Below, piece by piece: positions 25,770 to 35,421 of a stretch of DNA of 64,000 nt (positions are counted from its first letter, which is position 1; each line of letters begins with the position of its first letter). The notes under the pieces were generated by a model, which saw only the letters and a list, made by a program, of their open reading frames with translations, searched no databases and had not been told where the DNA came from. A program made the position numbers and the translations under genes. This DNA is from Pseudoxanthomonas sp. (GTDB lineage Bacteria; Pseudomonadota; Gammaproteobacteria; Xanthomonadales; Xanthomonadaceae): positions 434,001 to 498,000 of the forward strand of contig NZ_PKDG01000015.1 in the NCBI RefSeq assembly GCF_002863005.1. Reading direction: 5' to 3'.

Positions 25770-26216
25770 ATGGCAATGAAGAAAGCTGCGAAGAAGAAAC
25801 CGGCCGCCAAGAAGGCTGCCAAGAAGGCCACCAAGAAGTCTGCTGCCAAGAAGACCGTGAAGAAGGCAGTGAAGAAGGCTGCCAAGAAGGTCGCCAAGAA
25901 GGTCGCCAAGGCCAAGAAGGCAGTGAAGAAGGTCGCCAAGAAGGCTGCGAAGAAGGTAGCCAAGAAGCCGGCGAAGAAGGCCGCCAAGAAGACCGCGAAG
26001 AAGGCCACCAAGAAGGTAGCCAAGAAGCCGGCCAAGAAGGTTGCCAAGAAGGCCGCCAAGAAGACCGCGAAGAAGGCTGCCAAGAAAGTAGCCAAGAAAG
26101 TAGCCAAGAAGCCGGCCAAGAAGGCCGCGAAGAAGGCCGCCAAGAAGCCTGCCAAGAAGTCCAAGAAGAAAGCGGCCCCGGTCGCGCTGCCGGCCACCCC
26201 GGCTCCGCTGATCTAA
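25770..26216 (+). CDS. Histone H1-like Lys/Ala-rich nucleoid protein
   Basis: 148 residues, almost entirely Lys and Ala in KKxAKK and KKVAKKPAKKAAKK repeats, like the C-terminal tail of eukaryotic H1, AlgP and chlamydial Hc proteins. The tail AAPVALPATPAPLI is neutral. It has no globular domain and should be a DNA-binding polycation. The ATG is preceded by GAGGAG with good spacing. Because the DNA is itself repetitive, length is expected to vary between strains. Regulation appears elaborate: long A-tract region, palindrome-covered promoter and an internal leader terminator. Confidence 0.88.
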   Translation: MAMKKAAKKKPAAKKAAKKATKKSAAKKTVKKAVKKAAKKVAKKVAKAKKAVKKVAKKAAKKVAKKPAKKAAKKTAKKATKKVAKKPAKKVAKKAAKKTAKKAAKKVAKKVAKKPAKKAAKKAAKKPAKKSKKKAAPVALPATPAPLI

Positions 26217-26248
26217 GCCCACCCCGGTTATCCGTAACACCATGGACT

Positions 26249-26282
26249 CTCTCCCTGTGCCCAGCGGGGGGAGAGTTTTTTT
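26249..26282 (+). terminator. Terminator of the histone-like gene
   Basis: Stem CTCTCCC (26249-26255) with GGGAGAG (26269-26275) followed by seven T. Confidence 0.85.
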
Positions 26283-26331
26283 ATGCGCGAACCGCTAGGC
26301 TTCCGCTTTCCGGATGCCGACAGGGTGGCGC

Positions 26332-26868
26332 GTGAAGTTCATCAAATGGGTGCTCGCGGCCATCGCCGCGTTGGGGTTGCTGTTCGTGGTGGTGGGGTTG
26401 TTCCTGCCGTCGACCACGCATGTCGAGCGCACCGTCGTCATCAAGCGCAGCCCCGGACCCGTCTTCGACACGCTCGACTCGTTCCGGCGCTTCAACGACT
26501 GGTCGCCGTGGGCGGAGTATGACCCGCAGGCCAGGTACACCTTCGAAGGTCCGGACCGTGGCGCGGGCGCGCGCATGCGTTGGGTGGGCAACCGGGCAGT
26601 GGGCAGCGGCAGCCAGGAGATCATCGCCAGCGAGCCCCAGCGTCGCATCGTGGTGGCGCTGGATTTCGATGGCAGCCAGGCGCAGGCGACCTATCTGATC
26701 GCGCCGGAAGGCGACGGAACGCGCGTGACCTGGGCGTTCGACAGCGCGCACGGGTTCAACCCGCTCAAGCGTTGGCTGGGCCTGCTGTTCGACCGGATGA
26801 TCGGTGCGGACTACGAGAAAGGGCTGTCCAGGCTCAAGGCGATGCTCGAACAGGACGCGCAACGCTGA
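26332..26868 (+). CDS. SRPBCC-family protein with N-terminal membrane anchor
   Basis: 178 residues. One membrane helix (FIKWVLAAIAALGLLFVVVGLFL), then a START/Bet v1-like lipid-binding fold: HVERTVVIKRSPGPVFDTLDSFRRFNDWSPWAEYDP, GPDRGAGARMRWVGN, and a final long helix KGLSRLKAMLEQDA. Members bind hydrophobic ligands; no catalytic residues are evident. The GTG at 26332 is preferred over the ATG at 26314 since AGGGTGG lies 6 nt before it; the ATG lacks a binding site. Confidence 0.75.
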   Translation: MKFIKWVLAAIAALGLLFVVVGLFLPSTTHVERTVVIKRSPGPVFDTLDSFRRFNDWSPWAEYDPQARYTFEGPDRGAGARMRWVGNRAVGSGSQEIIASEPQRRIVVALDFDGSQAQATYLIAPEGDGTRVTWAFDSAHGFNPLKRWLGLLFDRMIGADYEKGLSRLKAMLEQDAQR

Positions 26869-26925
26869 CGACGACGGCTAACCGGTCGATGGTTCCCCAT
26901 CGCACCGGCAGCGTCCGATGAGTGC

Positions 26926-28353
26926 TCAGCGCGGCGATGCGGTCGCGCGCTGCGAAGAGGTCCCGCTGTCCTTCCGGTTGTCGACCGGCGTTCCGTCGGG
27001 CGACTCGGCGAGCAGCAGATCGTAGTCGGCTGGCGTTTCGACCCACGGCTGGCCCGGCAGGCCCATCGCACGATCGAGGATGGTCGGCAGCAGGCCGGAC
27101 GGCAGCGAGCTGTCGCTGTTCCACACCAGGGCCACGCCGAGATCCTGACCCGGCACGAGGGCGACCAGCCCCCGGTACCCCTGCACGGCACCGGCATGGA
27201 AAACCACCTGCTGGCCCGCGTAATCGAACACGCGCCATCCCAGCGCATAACTGGCGGAGTTGACGCGCTCCCGGCGCCAGCCGCCGCGCATTTCACCAGG
27301 CGTCGTCACCACCGGTGCATGCAGCGTCGCCAGCAGGGGCGCGGGCAGCACGTCGGGACGATGACCTGTCTGGGCGATCAGCCACTGCGCAAGATCGCTG
27401 GCGCTGGCGTTGACCCCCGCCGCCGGCGGCAGGCGGTAGTAGGTGGGCTTCGGCGTGAGCGACACCCAGCCATTGCGGCTGCGCACGTGCGGACGCGCCC
27501 AGCGCGTGCTGCCTTCGATGCCGGCCAGGCCCATGCTCGCATCGTTCATGCCCAGCGGCTTGAAGATGCGGCGGTCCACCGCCTGGTCGTAGAACGTCCC
27601 GGACGCAGCGAACACCACGTCGCCGATCAGGCTGAAGGCGACGTTCTGGTAGGCGTAGCACTCGCCGGGCGCGCACTTCAGCGGTGCGTAGGCCAGCTTG
27701 CGGGCCACGTCGTAGTACTCGGCATTGGCCTCGATGTCGCGATCGAACGCGTTGTGCGCCTGCAGGCCGACGCTGTGGCTGAGGACATCCGCGACGGTCA
27801 CGTGCGCCGTCGCATTGGCATCGCTCAGCTGGAACCCCGGCACGAACTGGTTGACCTTGCTGTCCCAGCGCAACGACCCGTCCTGCACCATCAGGCCCGT
27901 CAGCGTGCTCGCGAAGGCCTTCGACAGCGACGCCAGCCGGAACACGGTGTGCGAGTCGACCTGTTGCGGGTTCACCACGTCGGTGACGCCATAGCCGCGC
28001 GCGCTGAGCACGCGGCCGTTGTGCACGATGGCCATCGCCAGGCCAGGCACGCGCTGGCCGACCGTGAGGTGCTCGGCCATGGTTTCGAACGCACGCACGT
28101 CGAAGCCCGCCGCGAGCGGCTGGACGTTCTGCTCCGCCAGCGAGGTGCGGTAGGGACGCGGCTGCGTGGGCGACATGTAGGGCGCCGTGCTGGCCGCCGC
28201 ATTGCCCGTCGCCGCGGCGACCTGCGGGCCTTGGCCGGCGGCCTTCCAGCTCGACGGTGTCTGCGCCGTGGACGAAAGCGTCAGCGGCAGCAGCAAGCCG
28301 ATCATGCCGACACGGAAGACATGGCGCGATCGCCGGCTTTTCTTGGGGTTCAT
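26926..28353 (-). CDS. Serine hydrolase, beta-lactamase class C/EstB-like
   Basis: 475 residues with an exported N-terminus (VGMIGLLLPLTLSSTAQT). The catalytic set of the penicillin-binding fold is complete: SLSK at 142-145, YQN at 236-238 and HAG at 387-389 in place of KTG. PGLAMAIVHNGRVLSARGYGVTDV and LADVLSHSVGLQAHNAFD are typical of the serine hydrolase/EstB group. HAG rather than KTG suggests an esterase or D-aminopeptidase-like enzyme more than a true cephalosporinase. The ATG at 28353 is chosen; upstream extension overlaps its promoter. Confidence 0.8.
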   Translation of the reverse strand: MNPKKSRRSRHVFRVGMIGLLLPLTLSSTAQTPSSWKAAGQGPQVAAATGNAAASTAPYMSPTQPRPYRTSLAEQNVQPLAAGFDVRAFETMAEHLTVGQRVPGLAMAIVHNGRVLSARGYGVTDVVNPQQVDSHTVFRLASLSKAFASTLTGLMVQDGSLRWDSKVNQFVPGFQLSDANATAHVTVADVLSHSVGLQAHNAFDRDIEANAEYYDVARKLAYAPLKCAPGECYAYQNVAFSLIGDVVFAASGTFYDQAVDRRIFKPLGMNDASMGLAGIEGSTRWARPHVRSRNGWVSLTPKPTYYRLPPAAGVNASASDLAQWLIAQTGHRPDVLPAPLLATLHAPVVTTPGEMRGGWRRERVNSASYALGWRVFDYAGQQVVFHAGAVQGYRGLVALVPGQDLGVALVWNSDSSLPSGLLPTILDRAMGLPGQPWVETPADYDLLLAESPDGTPVDNRKDSGTSSQRATASPR

Positions 28354-28657
28354 CGTGCGTGGCGCCTGCGTGAGCGGATGCTGTCTGGGATCATAACGCC
28401 GCTTTTTTCGGTTGCACAAACAAGGAGAGGTTCCGTGTGCATGTTGTTCATCCTGTTGCGGATTGCGGATGTGCGGAACGTCCCAATTCAGCAAGGTGGA
28501 CTGCCCGCGATGCGAGGGCTTGCATCGCGTTCAGGAAGATCCACTAGACCACATGCAAGTGCCGCGCCAACAAGGCGCACGCCAGCGCGACGCGCGGGCA
28601 TCCGCTGAACAGATGCACGGCTCGATCGCCGCGTGGGGGTGTGCGGCGGGTGCGAAC
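28354..28657. other. Intergenic region with serine hydrolase promoter and a hairpin
   Basis: On the minus strand TTGTGC (28419 to 28414), an 18-bp spacer and TATGAT (28395 to 28390) form a likely promoter 37 bp before the serine hydrolase ATG. An 8-bp inverted repeat CGCGATGC/GCATCGCG is at 28506-28529. A short plus-strand frame after AAGGAGAGG (near 28421) encodes about 30 residues with no recognisable product. Nothing else is supported. Confidence 0.5.
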
Positions 28658-30301
28658 TCAGGCGACGGTGGCCAGTGCGCTCGGTGCCGTGTGTGCCGAC
28701 AGGTCGTCGCCACACAAGGTGGGACGGCAGCGGATCAGATCCGACGCACGCTCGGCGATCATGATGGTGGGTGCGTTGGTGTTGCCGCCGATCAGCGACG
28801 GCATCACCGAGGCGTCGATCACCCGAAGCCCCTCGATGCCGCGCACGCGCAACTGCGGGTCGACGACGGCGTCCTCATCCTCGCCCATGCGGCAGGTGCC
28901 GACCGGGTGGTAGACGGTCTCCGCCTTGGCGCGGATGAAGTCGACCAGCTCCGCATCGGACAGGTCGGTGCGGCGGGGATGGATCGGTGCTCCGCGGTAG
29001 GCGTCGAACGCGGGCTGGGCGAACAGCTCGCGCGACAGCTTGGCGCACTCGACCATCATCTTCAGGTCGAAGCCTTCCGGGTCGCTCAGGTAGTGGGCTT
29101 CGATGCGCGCGTCGGCACGCGGATCCGCGCTCGCCAGCGCGATGCGGCCCCGGCTTCGCGGGCGCAGGAAGCAGGCATGCAACGTATAGCCGTCGCCGGG
29201 CAGCCGGTGACGACCGTGGTCGTCCAGCATGGCCGGCACGAAATGCATCTGGATGTCGGGGCGGTCGTCCGGAGCCAGCGGCGAGCGCACGAACGCGCCG
29301 GCCTCCGCGATGTTGCTGCTGCCCGGGCCGCGATGCCCGCGCAGGAAATAGTCGAAGGCCGTCTTCAGCTCGCTGGTACGGTCGTAGGTGATGCGTTGGG
29401 TGCTGTGCTGCAGGGTGCAGATGTCGAGGTGGTCCTGCAGGTTGCGGCCGACGCCGGGCAGCGCGTGCCGCACGCTGATGCCCGTCTGCTGCAGGTGATC
29501 CGCAGGGCCGATGCCGGACAGCATCAGCAGCTGCGGCGAGTTGATCGCGCCGCCGCTCAACAGCACCTCGCGTCCGCACCGCACGACGATCTCATGGCCG
29601 CCGCGGGCGTAGGCGACGCCGACGGCGCGTCCCTTCTCCAGCAGGATGCGCCGCACCAGTGCGCCAGTGACGATGTCGAGGTTCTGGCGGTCGCGCGCCG
29701 GGTCCAGGTAGGCCACCGCCGCCGAACAGCGTGCACCGTCCTTTTGCGTCACCTGGTAGAGCCCGAAGCCCGCCTGCGTCGGACCATTGAAGTCATCGTT
29801 GCGCGCGAAGCCGGCCTGCACCCCCGCCTCGACGAAGGCTGCGGACAGTGGATTGGTGTAGCGCAGATCGGACACGTGCAGCGGGCCGTCGCCGCCATGC
29901 AGCGTGTCCGCACCGCGGGTGTTGTGTTCCGAGCGGCGGAAGTAGGGCAATGCGCCGGCCCAGCCCCAGCCGGCGGCACCCGCAGCCGCCCAGTCGTCGT
30001 AGTCCTGCGGCACGCCGCGGATGTAGCACATCGCATTGATCGAACTGGACCCGCCCAGCACCTTGCCGCGGGGCCACCACAGGCGACGGTTGTCCAGGTG
30101 CGGCTCGGGCGCGGTGTCGTAGTTCCAGTTGACACCCTTCTGGCCGACCAGCTTGGCCAGGCCGGCAGGCATGTGGATGAAGGGATGCCAGTCGCGCGGC
30201 CCGGCTTCGAGCAGCAGCACGCGGCATGCCGGGTCTTCGCTCAGGCGGTGGGCAAGGACGCAACCGGCCGATCCGGCGCCCACGATGATGTAGTCGTACA
30301 C
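28658..30301 (-). CDS. GMC-family FAD oxidoreductase (alcohol/choline dehydrogenase-like)
   Basis: 547 residues. N-terminal FAD motif [24 protein letters not shown] signature 1 [20 protein letters not shown], signature 2 [18 protein letters not shown], and the catalytic [21 protein letters not shown] and [19 protein letters not shown] near the end (His and Asn). Similar to BetA and to alkanol dehydrogenases; no BetB or BetI is nearby, so choline as substrate is doubtful and a long-chain or aromatic alcohol is equally likely. The start is GTG at 30301, with AGGGCAGC upstream; no in-frame ATG is near. Confidence 0.85.
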   Translation of the reverse strand: MYDYIIVGAGSAGCVLAHRLSEDPACRVLLLEAGPRDWHPFIHMPAGLAKLVGQKGVNWNYDTAPEPHLDNRRLWWPRGKVLGGSSSINAMCYIRGVPQDYDDWAAAGAAGWGWAGALPYFRRSEHNTRGADTLHGGDGPLHVSDLRYTNPLSAAFVEAGVQAGFARNDDFNGPTQAGFGLYQVTQKDGARCSAAVAYLDPARDRQNLDIVTGALVRRILLEKGRAVGVAYARGGHEIVVRCGREVLLSGGAINSPQLLMLSGIGPADHLQQTGISVRHALPGVGRNLQDHLDICTLQHSTQRITYDRTSELKTAFDYFLRGHRGPGSSNIAEAGAFVRSPLAPDDRPDIQMHFVPAMLDDHGRHRLPGDGYTLHACFLRPRSRGRIALASADPRADARIEAHYLSDPEGFDLKMMVECAKLSRELFAQPAFDAYRGAPIHPRRTDLSDAELVDFIRAKAETVYHPVGTCRMGEDEDAVVDPQLRVRGIEGLRVIDASVMPSLIGGNTNAPTIMIAERASDLIRCRPTLCGDDLSAHTAPSALATVA

Positions 30302-30490
30302 ATGCTGCCCTGTTGCGAAGTCCGGCCGAACCTAGCGGCGGGGGATAGAGCAAATGCTCGGGCATTCGACGCGTCCGGCGCCGGGGACGCGCACGGCGGG
30401 ATTCCGGCGGAGCGCGTACCCGGAAAGGCTGGCGATGTTGCAGTGCATCGGATACCGTGCGCGCCACAGGCGGGCGGTGCCCGCGTCCCG

Positions 30491-31882
30491 ATGAGACGAT
30501 CGCAGGCCGCGCCCATGGACCCGTCTTCACCCGCGACCACCCGGTTCGGCCGATTCCGCACGGCGCTGTCGGAGTCGCCGCCGCTGCTGTGGGCGTTCGT
30601 GTATTTCTTCTGCCTTCTCAGCGGTTACTACGTGCTGCGGCCGGTGCGGGAAGCGATGGCGGCCTCCAGCGACATCGAAGCGGTGTTTCCGCCGTCACTG
30701 ATCGCCTTCTTCGCCAGCCGTGGCATCGCGCTCAGCGAATTCACGCTGCAGTTCATCTTCAGCGCCGTGTTCGTCATCATGCTGGTGCTGCAGCCGGTCT
30801 ATGGCTGGCTGGTCAGCCGCTTTCCGCGCCGGGTGTTCCTGCCGGTGATCTACGGCTTCTTCATCGCCACGCTGCTCGTGTTCTACGCCATGTTCGACAG
30901 TGGCATCGCGGGGCGCGGACTGGCCTTCATCCTGTGGATCACGGTATTCAACCTGTTCGCGGTCGCCGTGTTCTGGAGCTTCATGGCGGACGTGTTCACC
31001 AATGCCGAGGCGCGCAAGTTCTACGGGTATATCGGCGCAGCCGGCACGATGGGGGCATTCCTGGGGCCCGTGCTGACCAAGACGCTGGTGGTGCGGGTCG
31101 GCATTCCCAACATGATGCTGGTGTCGGCCTTCCTGTTCTCGGTCTGCGTGCTCTGCATCTTCAAGCTGCGGACGTGGGCGGTCGCCCGCGAGGCGCTGCG
31201 CGAGCAGGTCAGCGGGGAGATCCCCATGGGCGGCGACGTGCTGGCGGGGTTGAAGCTCATCGCGCGCGAGCCGCTGCTGCGCTGGCTGGCCGCGATGGTG
31301 GTCATGGGCGTCGGCGTGGGCACGCTGCTCTACAACGAGCAGAATGCCATCGCCCGCACGATGTTCAGTTCGGCCGAGCAGCGCGCCGACTACTTCGCCA
31401 CGCTCGATCTCGCGGTGAATTCACTGACCCTCGTGGTGCAGCTGCTGGTGACGCGCTTCCTGCTGTCGCGCTTCGGCATCGCGCCGGCGCTGCTGATCCC
31501 CGGCTGCGCGATCATCATCGGGTTCTCGATCTTGGCGGCATCGCCGCTGCCCATGATGATCGCCATCGTGCAGGTGGTCACCCGCGCCAGCGAGTTCTCG
31601 CTGGCCAAGCCGGCGCGCGAGACCATCTACACGCGGGTCGGCCGCGAGTGGCGCTACAAGGCGGGGGCGGCGATCGACACGGTCATCTATCGCGGCGGCG
31701 ACCTCAGCTTCGTCTGGCTGCACAAGCTCCTGTCCGCGTTCGGGTCGAACGTCGTGTTCGGTGCCGGCCTGCTGGTCGCCAGCGCCCTGACCTTCAGCGC
31801 GTGGCGCCTGCTGCGCGAAGAGTCGAAGCTGCCGTCCGAACGGGCGGCGAGCGACCCGTCGATGGCCACGAGGACCTCCTGA
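30491..31882 (+). CDS. NTP/NDP-exchanger-like MFS transporter
   Basis: 463 residues with about twelve membrane helices. The first helix region contains FFCLLSGYYVLRPVREAMAA, a hallmark of the ATP:ADP antiporter-like (Tlc) group found widely in free-living bacteria. SFMADVFTNAEARKFYGYIGAAGTMGAFLGP and RASEFSLAKPARETIYTRVGREWRYKAGAAIDTVIYRGGD follow. In parasites these proteins exchange nucleotides, but the role in free-living bacteria is unknown and the substrate should not be assumed. An ATG at 30515 is the alternative start; neither has a clear binding site. Confidence 0.75.
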   Translation: MRRSQAAPMDPSSPATTRFGRFRTALSESPPLLWAFVYFFCLLSGYYVLRPVREAMAASSDIEAVFPPSLIAFFASRGIALSEFTLQFIFSAVFVIMLVLQPVYGWLVSRFPRRVFLPVIYGFFIATLLVFYAMFDSGIAGRGLAFILWITVFNLFAVAVFWSFMADVFTNAEARKFYGYIGAAGTMGAFLGPVLTKTLVVRVGIPNMMLVSAFLFSVCVLCIFKLRTWAVAREALREQVSGEIPMGGDVLAGLKLIAREPLLRWLAAMVVMGVGVGTLLYNEQNAIARTMFSSAEQRADYFATLDLAVNSLTLVVQLLVTRFLLSRFGIAPALLIPGCAIIIGFSILAASPLPMMIAIVQVVTRASEFSLAKPARETIYTRVGREWRYKAGAAIDTVIYRGGDLSFVWLHKLLSAFGSNVVFGAGLLVASALTFSAWRLLREESKLPSERAASDPSMATRTS

Positions 31883-31932
31883 CGTCCTTGCACGATGCCG
31901 CTATGCTGCCCGGCACATGACGGGAGGCCTGG

Positions 31933-32283
31933 ATGGACGTGATCGCTTCGGTGTTGGTGGTGCTGGTGGCGGTGCTACACGCCTGGTTCCTGGTGCTGGA
32001 AATGTTCCTGTGGACCAAGCCGGCCGGCCTGAAGACCTTCCGCAACACGCCTGAGAAGGCCGAGACCACCCGCGTACTGGCGGCCAACCAGGGGCTCTAC
32101 AACGGCTTCCTCGCCGCTGGCCTGCTGTGGGGCCTGGTGACCGCGCAATGGAACGTGGTCGTGTTCTTCCTGCTGTGCGTGGTCGTTGCGGCGCTGTACG
32201 GCGCGTGGAGCGTCAGTCGGCGGATCTTCTACGTGCAGGGCGTGCCGGCGATCGCGGCGTTGGCCGCTATCTGGCTTCTCTGA
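31933..32283 (+). CDS. DUF1304 membrane protein
   Basis: 116 residues with four membrane helices. Family blocks visible: HAWFLVLEMFLWTKPAGLKTFRNTPEKAETTRVLAANQGLYNGFLAAGLLWG, where F-G/NQG-YNGFLAAG is diagnostic of DUF1304. No biochemical role is established. ATG preceded by GGGAGG at good distance. Followed by a palindromic repeat. Confidence 0.85.
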   Translation: MDVIASVLVVLVAVLHAWFLVLEMFLWTKPAGLKTFRNTPEKAETTRVLAANQGLYNGFLAAGLLWGLVTAQWNVVVFFLLCVVVAALYGAWSVSRRIFYVQGVPAIAALAAIWLL

Positions 32284-32301
32284 TCCGGCATTTAAACCGA
32301 T

Positions 32302-32388
32302 GTGGGAGCGATGTGAGTCGCGACCGCTCCCTCCGGCAGGTCATCTTCGCGGACGGATGTTATGCGTCGCGACTTACGTCGCTCCCAC
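32302..32388. repeat. REP-like family 1, second copy
   Basis: Arms 32302-32324 and 32366-32388 pair over 23 bp with two mismatches; they begin GTGGGAGCGA and end TCGCTCCCAC, matching the element at 1219-1283. The spacer (41 nt) is longer and unrelated. Between the convergent DUF1304 and DUF4442 genes. Confidence 0.85.
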
Positions 32389-32400
32389 GACGGCTACGCA

Positions 32401-32880
32401 TCAGTCGGTGCGCGGTGGCTTCGGCGACACCCACATGGAGATGCGCGCGCGGAACACCGGCTCGTCCTGCGGATTGCTGACCACCACGTCCATCGGCAGC
32501 TCATAGCCATCGACGGATTCGCGGGGCTCGAAGGCCGGGGTCGCGACCGCGGTCATCGTCCCGACGGCCTTCTTCAGGTATTCGACGGTCATGCCCTTGG
32601 GAATCCAGCGCATCGAGCGCGGGATGCTGACGTCGGTGGTGAGGCCGCCGACGAATTCAGCCAGGTTGCACAGCGCGATCGCGTGCACGGTGCCGAGGTG
32701 GTTGGTGACCGAACGGCGATGGCGGATGGTCGCTTCGCCGCGGCCGGGTTCCAGCCGCACCATGCGCGGGCCGATGCTGCCGAAGTAGGGCGCCTTGAAG
32801 CAGATCAGGCGCGAGAACAGCCAGTGGCCTAGCGGCTTGCGGCTCAGGCTGCGGTAGATCTTCAGGACGTCGGCGCTCAT
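32401..32880 (-). CDS. DUF4442 hotdog-fold protein (putative thioesterase)
   Basis: 159 residues. Hotdog features: GRGEATIRHRRSVTNHLGTVHAIALCNLAEFVGGLTTDV, where the NHLGTVHAIALCNLAE helix parallels the catalytic helix of thioesterases. It lies 63 bp after fadE, with AGGAGCC before the ATG, and is the last gene of the hydrolase-fadE-DUF4442 set. A role on acyl-CoA is inferred from this context. Confidence 0.8.
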   Translation of the reverse strand: MSADVLKIYRSLSRKPLGHWLFSRLICFKAPYFGSIGPRMVRLEPGRGEATIRHRRSVTNHLGTVHAIALCNLAEFVGGLTTDVSIPRSMRWIPKGMTVEYLKKAVGTMTAVATPAFEPRESVDGYELPMDVVVSNPQDEPVFRARISMWVSPKPPRTD

Positions 32881-32943
32881 CGTGGGCTCCTGTCGCGACG
32901 ACGGCGGGACATGCCCGCCGTCGTCGTGTCTTTCGTGGTGGCG

Positions 32944-35421
32944 TCAGGCCGCTTCGCGCGGCTGGCGCTGGTTCTGCGGCAGGTCGTAGTAGCTGGCGGC
33001 ACGCAGTTCGTGCACGTCGAAGTCGTCCACGGTGATCGTGTCCAGCGTGATCGCGCGCAGTTCTTCCAGCTGCCTGCGCTCTTCCGCGGTGATCCAGCCC
33101 TCGCGCACGCCTTCGTCCAGCTGCGCGCTGTAGTCCAGGGCTTCGATGTCCCTGGTTTTCAGCGCCTTCAGGAACTTGCGCTCCACCGGCTCGGCGGCCA
33201 CGGCGGCGGCCAGGTAGCTGTCGATGCGGCCGCCGGGGTTGTTCTCGCACGGGGTCAGGAACACGCCTTGGCCCAGGCGGTCGCGCGCTTCGTTCGGCGC
33301 CATCAGCAGCATCGCGACGCGGTGGCTCAGGCGGTCGCCCGGGGCCACGGCGCGGCGGCCGAACGGGAACACCACCGGCCACAGCAGCCAGCCCAGCGGC
33401 TTGATCGGGAAATTGCGCAGCGCCTGCGACAGCGCCAGCTCGATCTCGTACGCACTGTTGTGGAACGCCCACGCCAGCAGCGGCTTGTCGGCTTCCGGGG
33501 CGCCGTCGTCATGGTGGCGCTTGAGCACCGCGCTCATCATGTACAGGTGGCTCAGCACGTCGCCCAGGCGGCCCGACAGCGATTCCTTGAACTTCAGCTT
33601 GCCGCCCAGCGCGCCCAGCGAGATGTCGGTGAGCAGCGCCAGGTTGGCCGCGTACCGGTCCAGCTTGCGGAAGAACTTCTTCGTGTACGCATCGCCCGGG
33701 GCCGCACCGATCTTCGAGCCGGTGATGCCGAACCAGAACGAGCGCACCGCGTTGGAGATGGCCCCGCCGATGTGCGGGTAGAGCACGGCATCCAGCTGGT
33801 TGACGCCGGCGCGGGTATCCGGGTCCTGCGCAGCGCGCATTTCCTTGATGATGTACGGATGGCACAGGATCGAACCCTGGCCGAAGATCAGCAGGCTGCG
33901 CGTCATGATGTTCGCGCCTTCCACCGTGATGGCGATAGGCGAGGCCTGCCACGCACGGCCGGCGAAGTTGCGCGGGCCCAGGATGATGCCCTTGCCGCCG
34001 ACGATGTCCATCACGTCCTTGGCGACATCGCGGCCCATGTTCGTGCAGTGGTACTTGGCGATCGCCGACGGTACCGACGGCACGTCGCCACGGTCCACGG
34101 CGGCCGCGGTGGCCTGCGACAGCGCGCTGATCGCGTACGCCTTGCCGCCGATGCGGGCCAGCGCCTCCTCCACGCCTTCGAAGCGGCCGACCGACAGGCC
34201 GAACTGCTTGCGGATGCGGGCGTAACTGCCGGTGACGCGCGCGCCGAACTTGGCGCCGCCGCTGGCGGTGGAGGGCAGGGTGATCGAGCGGCCCACGGCC
34301 AGGCACTCGTTGAGCATGTTCCAGCCCTTGCCGGCCATCTCGACGCCACCGATCAGTTGGCTCAGCGGGATGAACACGTCGCGGCCATGGATGGGGCCGT
34401 TCTGGAACGGCGAGTTCAGCGGGAAGTGGCGGCGGCCGACGTCCACGCCGGGCGTATCGCGCGGCAGCAGCGCCAGGGTGATGCCGATGTCGCGCGTGTC
34501 GCCGATCAGTCCGTCCGGGTCGTACATGCGGAACGCCAGGCCGATGAGCGTGGCGACCGGCGCAAGGGTGATGTAGCGCTTGTCGAAGGTCAGGCGGATG
34601 CCCAGCACGTTCGCGCCGTTCCATTCACCCTTGCAGACGATGCCGTAGTCGGGAATCGAGGTCGCATCGGAGCCGGCGAACGGGCCCGTCAGGCCGAAGC
34701 AGGGCACCTCCTGGCCGATCGCCAGGCGCGGCAGGTAGTAGTCCTTCTGTTCCTGCGTGCCGTAATGGTTGAGCAGTTCGCCCGGGCCCAGCGAGTTGGG
34801 CACGCCGACGGTGGAGCTGACCACGCTGCTGACCGAGGCGATCTTCTGGATCACCTTGTGGTGCGCCAGCGCGGAGAAGCCCAGGCCGCCGTACTGCTTC
34901 GGGATGATCATGCCGAAGAACTTGTTCTTCTTGATGTAGTCCCACAGCTCCGGCGGCAGGTCGGCGTGGATGTGGGTGATTTCCCAGTCGTTGGTCATCC
35001 GGCACAGCTCTTCCACCGGACCGTCCAGGAAGGCCTGTTCGTCGGCGGTGAGCTGCGGCTTCGGATAGGCCAGCAGCTTGTTCCAGTCCGGGTCGCCGGT
35101 GAACAGGTCGCCTTCGAAGCCGACCGACCCGGTTTCCAGCGCGATGCGCTCGGTCTGCGACAGCGGCGGCAGTGCGCGACGCAGGAAGCCCAGCGCCGGC
35201 GCCGTGATCAACGGCTTGCGGATCGCCGGGATCAGCAGCGGCAGCGCGATCGCCACCACCACCAGCGCCGCGACGACGGTGGCCGTGGGGTTGGCGCCCA
35301 GCAGCCAGCACGCGACCAGCAGGCTGGCGGTGATCGCGGCCCAGTAGGCGAGCCGGATCCGATGGTAGGCGGCGAATGCGCCCGCCAGCAGGAAGGCGAG
35401 GAAGGGGATGACGATGCTCAT
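32944..35421 (-). CDS. fadE: Acyl-CoA dehydrogenase FadE
   Basis: First step of fatty acid beta-oxidation (acyl-CoA to trans-2-enoyl-CoA with FAD). 825 residues, close to E. coli FadE (814). N-terminal membrane helices (residues 1-50), then a pre-domain, the dehydrogenase core (CFGLTGPFAGSDATSIPDYG, then SPIAITVEGANIMTRSLLIFGQGSI near residue 460) and a C-terminal DUF1974 domain ending near the stop. The ATG at 35421 overlaps the TGA of the alpha/beta hydrolase (ATGA), so translation is probably coupled. Divergent TetR control is likely. Confidence 0.95.
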   Translation of the reverse strand: MSIVIPFLAFLLAGAFAAYHRIRLAYWAAITASLLVACWLLGANPTATVVAALVVVAIALPLLIPAIRKPLITAPALGFLRRALPPLSQTERIALETGSVGFEGDLFTGDPDWNKLLAYPKPQLTADEQAFLDGPVEELCRMTNDWEITHIHADLPPELWDYIKKNKFFGMIIPKQYGGLGFSALAHHKVIQKIASVSSVVSSTVGVPNSLGPGELLNHYGTQEQKDYYLPRLAIGQEVPCFGLTGPFAGSDATSIPDYGIVCKGEWNGANVLGIRLTFDKRYITLAPVATLIGLAFRMYDPDGLIGDTRDIGITLALLPRDTPGVDVGRRHFPLNSPFQNGPIHGRDVFIPLSQLIGGVEMAGKGWNMLNECLAVGRSITLPSTASGGAKFGARVTGSYARIRKQFGLSVGRFEGVEEALARIGGKAYAISALSQATAAAVDRGDVPSVPSAIAKYHCTNMGRDVAKDVMDIVGGKGIILGPRNFAGRAWQASPIAITVEGANIMTRSLLIFGQGSILCHPYIIKEMRAAQDPDTRAGVNQLDAVLYPHIGGAISNAVRSFWFGITGSKIGAAPGDAYTKKFFRKLDRYAANLALLTDISLGALGGKLKFKESLSGRLGDVLSHLYMMSAVLKRHHDDGAPEADKPLLAWAFHNSAYEIELALSQALRNFPIKPLGWLLWPVVFPFGRRAVAPGDRLSHRVAMLLMAPNEARDRLGQGVFLTPCENNPGGRIDSYLAAAVAAEPVERKFLKALKTRDIEALDYSAQLDEGVREGWITAEERRQLEELRAITLDTITVDDFDVHELRAASYYDLPQNQRQPREAA

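Noticed and set aside
26926-28353. Antibiotic-resistance cephalosporinase (AmpC)
   Set aside because: HAG replaces KTG and the sequence fits the wider serine-hydrolase/EstB group; resistance is not supported.
28658-30301. Choline dehydrogenase BetA
   Set aside because: GMC family membership is clear, but no betB, betI or choline transporter is nearby and substrate residues cannot be judged, so a specific symbol is not given.
28412-30490. Plus-strand frame running 1.9 kb into the NTP/NDP-like transporter gene
   Set aside because: Only the part from 30491 matches the family; the preceding part overlaps the GMC oxidoreductase gene on the other strand.
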